From Dehalococcoidia bacterium UBA2160 (GTDB lineage: Bacteria; Chloroflexota; Dehalococcoidia; Lucifugimonadales; UBA1123), in the NCBI GenBank assembly GCA_002328865.1, contig DCWO01000059.1, positions 1 to 18,757 of the forward strand: DNA of 18,757 bases. The letters run 5' to 3'. The notes under the pieces are model-generated. The model did not search any database. It saw only the letters and a program-made list of their open reading frames with translations, and had not been told where the DNA came from. Every line of letters starts with the position of its first letter. Position 1 is the stretch's first letter. Below are positions 15,144 through 18,757 of the stretch, piece after piece. A program made the translations under genes and the position numbers.

Positions 15144-16010
15144 GTGACATTACGAGGCAGCGCGGCCATAGTCGGCATCGGGGAGCTTCCCACGTTGCGG
15201 AACTACCCTGGCCGCACCACAAACTCGCTGTTGGCCGAGGCGGCGCGATTGGCGATCGCCGACGCCGGTCTGCGGAAGGCGGACATCGACGGCCTGATGA
15301 CGCGCGGCACGGACGTCAACCCGATGGACCTGGCCGAATACCTGGGACTCGACGTCGGTTTCTGCGAAGGGAACACCCAGCACGGATCAGCCGGCGCTCA
15401 TTCGGTGGCGATGGCGGCCGCGGCGATCCACGCTGGCCTGGCCGATACGGTCATGTGCGTCCTGGGCGGCACGCGAGATCCGGGATCGGGCGGTTTCGGG
15501 CCGGGCATGGCTCGAGGGCCGGCCCCGGCCAGCATCGGAAGCGAGTTCGAGGCGCCGTTCGGACCCGCGGCAGGGGCCAACACCGGCTACGGGCTCATGA
15601 AACAACGACACATGTACGAGTTCGGCACCACCGAGGAGCAGTTCGCACAAATGGCGGTGAACCAGCGATTCAACGCGTTGACGAACCCGAACGCGGTGTT
15701 CAAGGACCAGCCTATCACTATCGACGACGTGCTCAACTCCCGGATGATCAACGACCCGCTGCACATCCTCGAGAGCGTGATGCCGTGCGGCGGCGCGGCG
15801 GCGTGCATCGTCACATCCGCCGAACGCGCGAAGTCGTTGCCCAACCCGCCGGTGTTCATCCTGGGCGCGGCAACCGGCGTGACCAGCCACGACGTCATCT
15901 GGCAAGCCGACCGCATCACCACGACGCCGGTGGCGGTCTCGGCCCGCCGAGCCTACGAGATGGCGGGGTACGGGCCGGGTGACATCGAGTTCGCTGAATT
16001 CTACGATTGA
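15144..16010 (+). CDS. thiolase-like (lipid-transfer/acetyl-CoA acetyltransferase family) protein, interrupted by in-frame TGA
   Basis: The GTG start at 15144 has a strong AGGGGGTGAT SD (15129-15138). The first 288 residues are the N-terminal and central parts of a thiolase-superfamily protein of the SCP2/lipid-transfer type that pairs with DUF35 proteins. They show V-G-I-G-E-L-P at the start, a helix rich in A-x-x-A-I-A-D-A-G-L, and D-T-V-M-C-V-L-G-G. The family's Cys nucleophile region reads N-T-Q-H-G-S-A-G, with His80 where classical thiolases have Cys. Translation reaches E-F-Y-D and then TGA (16008-16010, codon 289). There, family members I recall have Cys in the motif Y/H-D-C-[FY]-T. 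Homologous sequence continues in the same frame to 16325, giving a normal total length of 393. It is either recoded (selenocysteine) or broken. Confidence 0.85.
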   Translation: MTLRGSAAIVGIGELPTLRNYPGRTTNSLLAEAARLAIADAGLRKADIDGLMTRGTDVNPMDLAEYLGLDVGFCEGNTQHGSAGAHSVAMAAAAIHAGLADTVMCVLGGTRDPGSGGFGPGMARGPAPASIGSEFEAPFGPAAGANTGYGLMKQRHMYEFGTTEEQFAQMAVNQRFNALTNPNAVFKDQPITIDDVLNSRMINDPLHILESVMPCGGAAACIVTSAERAKSLPNPPVFILGAATGVTSHDVIWQADRITTTPVAVSARRAYEMAGYGPGDIEFAEFYD

Positions 16011-16020
16011 TACACGATCC

Positions 16021-16039
16021 TTGAGGCCGTGAGCCTCGA
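16021..16039 (+). other. hairpin downstream of the first in-frame TGA (SECIS-like position)
   Basis: GAGGC (16023-16027) pairs with GCCTC (16033-16037), extended by a U-G and a U-A pair (16022/16038, 16021/16039). The result is a 7-bp stem with loop CGTGA. The loop starts 17 bases after the TGA at 16008-16010 and has G as its second base. Both points agree with the bacterial SECIS model as I remember it. GC-rich coding sequence can form such stems by chance. Confidence 0.4.
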
Positions 16040-16279
16040 AGACGCCGGATTCATGGAGAAGGGCGAGGTCGGCCCCTATTTCGAATCCGTTGACACGACC
16101 TACAAAGGCACGTTCCCGATCAATACCGACGGCGGCCAGCTTTCGGCCGGACAGCCGGTCGGCGGCGCGGGCGGCTTCAGGCACGTCATCGAAGGCACTC
16201 GACAGATTATGGGAAGGGCGGACGAACGGCAGGTGGCCAAACACGACGTGGCTATGGTAAATGGTTGAGGGGGCACCGC

Positions 16280-16298
16280 GAGCGTGATGTGCACGCTC
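16280..16298 (+). other. hairpin downstream of the second in-frame TGA
   Basis: GAGCGTG (16280-16286) and CACGCTC (16292-16298) form a perfect 7-bp stem with a 5-base loop ATGTG. The loop begins 18 bases after the TGA at 16266-16268, almost the same geometry as after the first TGA. The loop's first two bases contain no G unless the closing pair opens. That makes it a poorer match to the bacterial SECIS model than the first hairpin. Confidence 0.35.
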
Positions 16299-16382
16299 AT
16301 ACTCGGCTCCGAAAACGCCAAATAACCGGCCGCCGATCGACGAAGCCCTAGCTCGGCTAACCGAGCGCTCCCGAGGTGAACA

Positions 16383-16799
16383 ATGACATCCGAATACAAA
16401 AAGCCCTTGCCCAGGGGAATTCAGGAAGAGGCAACGAAGCCCTTCTGGGACGCGGCCAGGCGATACGAGCTTGTGGTTCCTCGCTGCAAGAACTGCGACC
16501 ACATGCACTTTTATCCGCGCACGGAGTGTCCGAAGTGCATGTCGTCGAATCTCGAGTGGACGCAGGTCAGCGGCAAAGGCAGACTCTACTCGTTCACGCT
16601 GGTTCGGCAGCCGGTCAACCCTGCATTCCAGGAAGACGTACCATACGCGTACGCAATGGTGCAGCTTGCCGAAGGTCCGCGGATGATCTCCAACATCGTC
16701 GAGTGCGACGTTACGACCCTCGAGATCGACATGCCGCTTGAGGCCGTCTACGACGACGTGACTCCCGAGTGCACGCTGGTGAAGTTCAAGCCCGCGTAG
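16383..16799 (+). CDS. DUF35 family protein (zinc ribbon plus OB fold)
   Basis: This 138-residue protein has the standard DUF35 layout: an N-terminal helix (P-F-W-D-A-A-R-R), then a rubredoxin-like zinc ribbon. The ribbon has four Cys in C-K-N-C (35, 38) and C-P-K-C (49, 52). An OB-fold domain starting at G-K-G-R-L-Y-S-F-T follows. Such proteins bind acyl-CoA and form complexes with thiolase/HMG-CoA-synthase-like partners. In archaeal HMG-CoA synthesis the DUF35 protein bridges thiolase and synthase. ATG 16383 has GAGGTGA just upstream (16373-16379). It lies 57 bp after the end of the full-length thiolase frame and is completely intact. That hints that the thiolase partner may still be made, or that its loss is recent. 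Confidence 0.92.
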   Translation: MTSEYKKPLPRGIQEEATKPFWDAARRYELVVPRCKNCDHMHFYPRTECPKCMSSNLEWTQVSGKGRLYSFTLVRQPVNPAFQEDVPYAYAMVQLAEGPRMISNIVECDVTTLEIDMPLEAVYDDVTPECTLVKFKPA

Positions 16800-16816
16800 C
16801 AGTCTTCGTCGCGACC

Positions 16817-16843
16817 CTGGCACCCGCGTAGTTTGGGCGCCGG
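16817..16843 (+). terminator. possible terminator after the DUF35 gene
   Basis: CTGGCACCC (16817-16825) can pair with GGGCGCCGG (16835-16843) with one mismatch and one wobble around a 9-base loop. It lies about 18 bp after the stop codon. No clean T-run follows. Confidence 0.35.
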
Positions 16844-16906
16844 GGCCCCTATGATCGTACCAGGCGGCCGGCTACACGAGAAAACCGCACTCAAGGCTAT
16901 ACGGTA

Positions 16907-17035
16907 GGCGGCACTGGCAAGACCATATCACCCTCAGTCTCGGCCTGGCAGCATGTCAGCGTGGACTGTCTGTCGGCTTCACCACCTCCGCTGCCCTGGG
17001 CCACGAACTGTTAGAGGGCATGTCGGGTATCAAAA
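16907..17035 (+). pseudogene. remnant of an IstB-like ATPase (IS21-family helper)
   Basis: The stretch encodes a Walker A G-G-T-G-K-T (16907-16924). After a one-base frame change it reads H-I-T-L-S-L-G-L-A-A-C-Q-R-G-L-S-V-G-F-T, then T-S-A-A-L-G-H-E-L-L-E-G. This closely follows IstB proteins (G-T-G-K-T-H-L-x-x-A-L-G, A-A-C-x-x-G, V-x-F-x-T-A-A-x-L-x-x-E-L-L-E-A). Adding one C after the Lys-Thr codons would restore the frame. Neither end of the gene, its IstA partner nor IS termini can be seen. It is an old insertion-sequence fragment lying exactly at the change from the GC-rich operon to the lower-GC gene on the right. Confidence 0.7.
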
Positions 17036-17060
17036 GAGATCATTGCATTCTGGCAAGTTT

Positions 17061-18757
17061 ATGTTTCACTCGCCATTAAAACTGACCTGGAGTTTACTCT
17101 TGTCCCTGATGTTTCTGTTGGTCTTTCACACTCAATTAGCTAAGCCTGCTAGAGCTGCTGCCAACATAACTATCCTTTTCAAAACGCCCGACCGTTATGC
17201 TCTGAATGTGGCCGCGTCAACTGATGTTGTGGTGCAGTTCAGCACCGAGATCGACGGTGACACGGCGACCACTTCCACGTTTGCTGTCTACGGTTCCATG
17301 TCAGGTCGCGTTTCGGGTAGCTATAGTGGCGGTGGCACCGACACCATCACGTTCGATCCTGACACTAACTTCCTCATTGGCGAGACCGTGAGCGTCACAC
17401 TGACGACTGGACTACAGGACGCCAGTGACAACACCCTGGAAAGTGCGGAAGTGTGGGAGTTCGTGATCGAGGTACCGCTGGGGGCCGGGACCTTCCTAAA
17501 AGACGACAGTCAATCCTTCTCTGAATTTACGCAGGTCTTTGATGTAGCTCTGGGAGATTTTGACAAGGACGGCTACCTGGACGCCTTGTTGGCAAAGAGA
17601 CAATTAGACAATGAACTATGGCTTGGTAATGGAGACGGCGTATTTACTCTTGATGCAACTCAAGAATTCTCCGGTGGTCAGACCTGGGGAGTCGCCGTCG
17701 GGGATCTCGATGGCGACGGCTGGCTGGACGCTTTCTTCGCTAACAACGGGCAAGCCGATAAGGTGTGGCATTGGAACGACGGTACTGGCAAATTCGATCT
17801 GATCCAAACCCTCCCACACCACACCACTCAAAACAAGAGTGCAAGTGTTGGAGTGGTTCTAGGGGATCTCAACGGTGACGGGTGGTTAGACGCTTTTGTG
17901 CCTATGTACAGGCGGCCAAACCAAGTGTGGCTCAATGACGGCAACGGAGAATTTCCTGAGGTTAAGCTTTCAGATGACATGGACGAAAATAGAAAAACTT
18001 TTGGGGCAGCCCTGGGGGATATCGACGGAGACGGCTGTCTGGACGTGTTCGAGGTAGGCCAAAGTAGCAGTGTTTCGAGCAAGGTGTACATCAATGACTG
18101 CGCCGGAGAATTCACCCTCCATGCTTCACAAACTTATCTTGAAGCAGAGACTGAGTCCAGCCTTGATGTGGTTATGGGTGATATAAATCGGGATGGTTGG
18201 CCGGATGCCTTTGTCGTCAATTACAACAGTTCAAGTTCAGGCGATGGCGTAGCCAACACGGTTTGGTTCAATAACGGCAGCGGTGTATTCACTACATCTA
18301 CTTCGCTAACCGATGTGTTTGGCCCTGACAGCGGTGAAGATGAGAGCGCAGGAGTGACCCTGGGGGATCTTAATGGGGACGGTTGGCTGGATGCTATCGT
18401 AGTCAATTCACTTGCTCGGAACTCCTCTACCGACAAAGACGTCGTATACATCAACGACGGCAGTGGCGGCTACGCCACATCCACTGCCGTGATACTGGGC
18501 GCCGAGAGAGGCAGGAAGGCAGCTTTCGGGGATCTCGACAACGATGGCGACCTAGACATTTGGGTGGGCAACTGGGGTCAATCACCCGGCTATAGTTACC
18601 CCGATGTGATCTGGCTGAATGAGAACATCCCAGATATAAGGGTGACTGGCAATGGGGTCGAGATAGACGACGGGGATGATGCGCCGGGGACTGCCGACGG
18701 CACCGACTTTGGCAACGTCTACATTCACAACGGCACGTCAACAACCACGTTCACCAT
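17061..18757 (+). CDS. secreted FG-GAP/VCBS repeat protein with Ig-like and choice-of-anchor D domains (3' end cut by window)
   Basis: An uninterrupted frame runs from ATG 17061 to the window edge (565 codons, no stop). The N-terminus is a signal peptide: a few polar residues, Lys, a long Leu-rich core, then A-K-P-A-R-A-A-A before the mature start near residue 34. Residues about 45-140 look like an SbsA-type Ig-like (Big_5) domain. Then come seven FG-GAP/VCBS repeats, each with a calcium-loop core like G-D-L-D-G-D-G-W-L-D-A. They start near 17551, 17698, 17860, 18013, 18175, 18361 and 18529, spaced 49-62 residues apart, and predict a beta-propeller. From about 18630, I-R-V-T-G-N-G-V-E-I-D-D-G-D and G-T-D-F-G-N-V begin a choice-of-anchor D domain. 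The role is probably surface adhesion or an exoprotein. GC is visibly lower than upstream; no clear SD is present, so the start rests on the signal peptide. Confidence 0.88.
   Translation, partial: MFHSPLKLTWSLLLSLMFLLVFHTQLAKPARAAANITILFKTPDRYALNVAASTDVVVQFSTEIDGDTATTSTFAVYGSMSGRVSGSYSGGGTDTITFDPDTNFLIGETVSVTLTTGLQDASDNTLESAEVWEFVIEVPLGAGTFLKDDSQSFSEFTQVFDVALGDFDKDGYLDALLAKRQLDNELWLGNGDGVFTLDATQEFSGGQTWGVAVGDLDGDGWLDAFFANNGQADKVWHWNDGTGKFDLIQTLPHHTTQNKSASVGVVLGDLNGDGWLDAFVPMYRRPNQVWLNDGNGEFPEVKLSDDMDENRKTFGAALGDIDGDGCLDVFEVGQSSSVSSKVYINDCAGEFTLHASQTYLEAETESSLDVVMGDINRDGWPDAFVVNYNSSSSGDGVANTVWFNNGSGVFTTSTSLTDVFGPDSGEDESAGVTLGDLNGDGWLDAIVVNSLARNSSTDKDVVYINDGSGGYATSTAVILGAERGRKAAFGDLDNDGDLDIWVGNWGQSPGYSYPDVIWLNENIPDIRVTGNGVEIDDGDDAPGTADGTDFGNVYIHNGTSTTTFT
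17551..18570 (+). repeat. seven tandem FG-GAP/VCBS repeats in coding sequence
   Basis: The recurring core GGGGATCTCGACGGCGACGG and its variants encode G-D-[LIF]-[DN]-x-D-G-[WYCD]-[LP]-D-[AVI]. It appears seven times at intervals of 147, 162, 153, 162, 186 and about 168 bp. Each core is followed by a [VL]-W-x-N-[DN]-G-x-G-x-F/Y strand pair. The repeats are divergent at DNA level, so this is an old protein repeat rather than a recent DNA duplication. Confidence 0.8.

Larger units (their letters stand above)
16011..16325 (+). pseudogene. in-frame C-terminal continuation of the thiolase-like gene, with a second TGA
   Basis: Directly after the first TGA the same frame reads Y-T-I-L-E-A-V-S-L-E-D-A-G-F, the thiolase C-terminal domain. 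It goes on with P-I-N-T-D-G-G-Q-L-S-A-G-Q-P-V-G-G-A-G-G, corresponding to the domain's usual N-x-x-G-G-x-x-x-x-x-H-P-x-G-A-x-G. R-Q-V-A-K-H-D-V-A-M-V-N-G follows, then TGA at 16266-16268 (codon 375). In-frame sequence after that reads G-G-T-A-S-V-M-C-T-L-I-L-G to TAA at 16323-16325, also a plausible family C-terminus. No frameshift is seen, and codon use stays coding-like throughout. This segment is dead if both TGA codons terminate, and functional if both are read through. An internal start at 16029 (GTG) lacks an SD. Confidence 0.75.

Noticed and set aside
15144..16325. A genetic code in which TGA is read as Trp
   Set aside because: TGA is the natural stop at 6181 and in the ATGA overlap at 13814-13817, and Trp is encoded by TGG throughout. 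The family positions are also not Trp-like (Tyr-Asp-?-Tyr-Thr).
15387..16823. 478-codon minus-strand open frame spanning the thiolase-like and DUF35 genes
   Set aside because: It is long because GC-rich antisense frames avoid stops. The plus strand carries continuous homology, SD sites and zinc-ribbon motifs. It was considered as a rival explanation for the broken thiolase but has no domain of its own.
17551..18570. CRISPR array or DNA-level tandem repeat
   Set aside because: The regularly spaced GGGGATCT..GACGG blocks are diverged codons of FG-GAP protein repeats inside one open frame. Repeat and spacer sequences are not uniform.

Overview
The window reads as a GC-rich bacterial chromosome segment, probably from an uncultured environmental lineage. 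The gene mix is class III CoA-transferases, a carboxyltransferase, a DUF35/thiolase pair, an MMPL permease, DinB, a LuxR/MalT-type remnant, and a secreted FG-GAP protein with an SbsA-like Ig domain and a choice-of-anchor D start. That recalls Chloroflexota, perhaps SAR202-type Dehalococcoidia. This placement is inference from gene content only; no rRNA or marker gene is present.

Layout. (1) 119-1835, minus strand: an HpcH/HpaI-type aldolase followed by a ThuA-like protein. (2) 1836-2140: divergent intergenic region with a good sigma70-like promoter facing right. (3) 2141-6181: a tightly coupled operon of a biotin-dependent-type carboxyltransferase and two CaiB/BaiF CoA-transferases (TAGTG overlap, then an 8-bp overlap with a TTG start). 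(4) 6182-6876: mostly non-coding, holding a decayed LuxR-type HTH. (5) 6877-9538: a small conserved protein and an MMPL/RND permease, closed by a 12-bp perfect hairpin. (6) 9719-12277: DinB protein, MetX-like alpha/beta hydrolase, a broken second copy of the DinB 3' part, and a SAM methyltransferase. (7) 12489-16799: a second CoA-transferase pair (ATGA overlap), a thiolase-like gene interrupted by two in-frame TGA codons, and its usual DUF35 partner. (8) 16800-17060: an IstB-like (IS21 helper) remnant. (9) 17061 to the right edge: a lower-GC gene for a secreted beta-propeller-type protein, cut by the window end.

The two operons look like acyl-CoA metabolism of organic acids: CoA transfer onto a carboxylic acid, then carboxylation/decarboxylation or aldol/thiolytic cleavage. 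Substrates cannot be read from the sequence. In the second CoA-transferase pair, one subunit has lost the catalytic Asp, which fits a heteromeric enzyme.

The observation most worth checking is the thiolase gene. Both in-frame stops are TGA. The first replaces the Cys I expect in the family's Y/H-D-C-[FY]-T motif. Each TGA is followed by a 7-bp hairpin with a 5-nt loop that begins 17-18 nt downstream. This could be selenocysteine recoding or a gene with two nonsense mutations; the window alone cannot decide.
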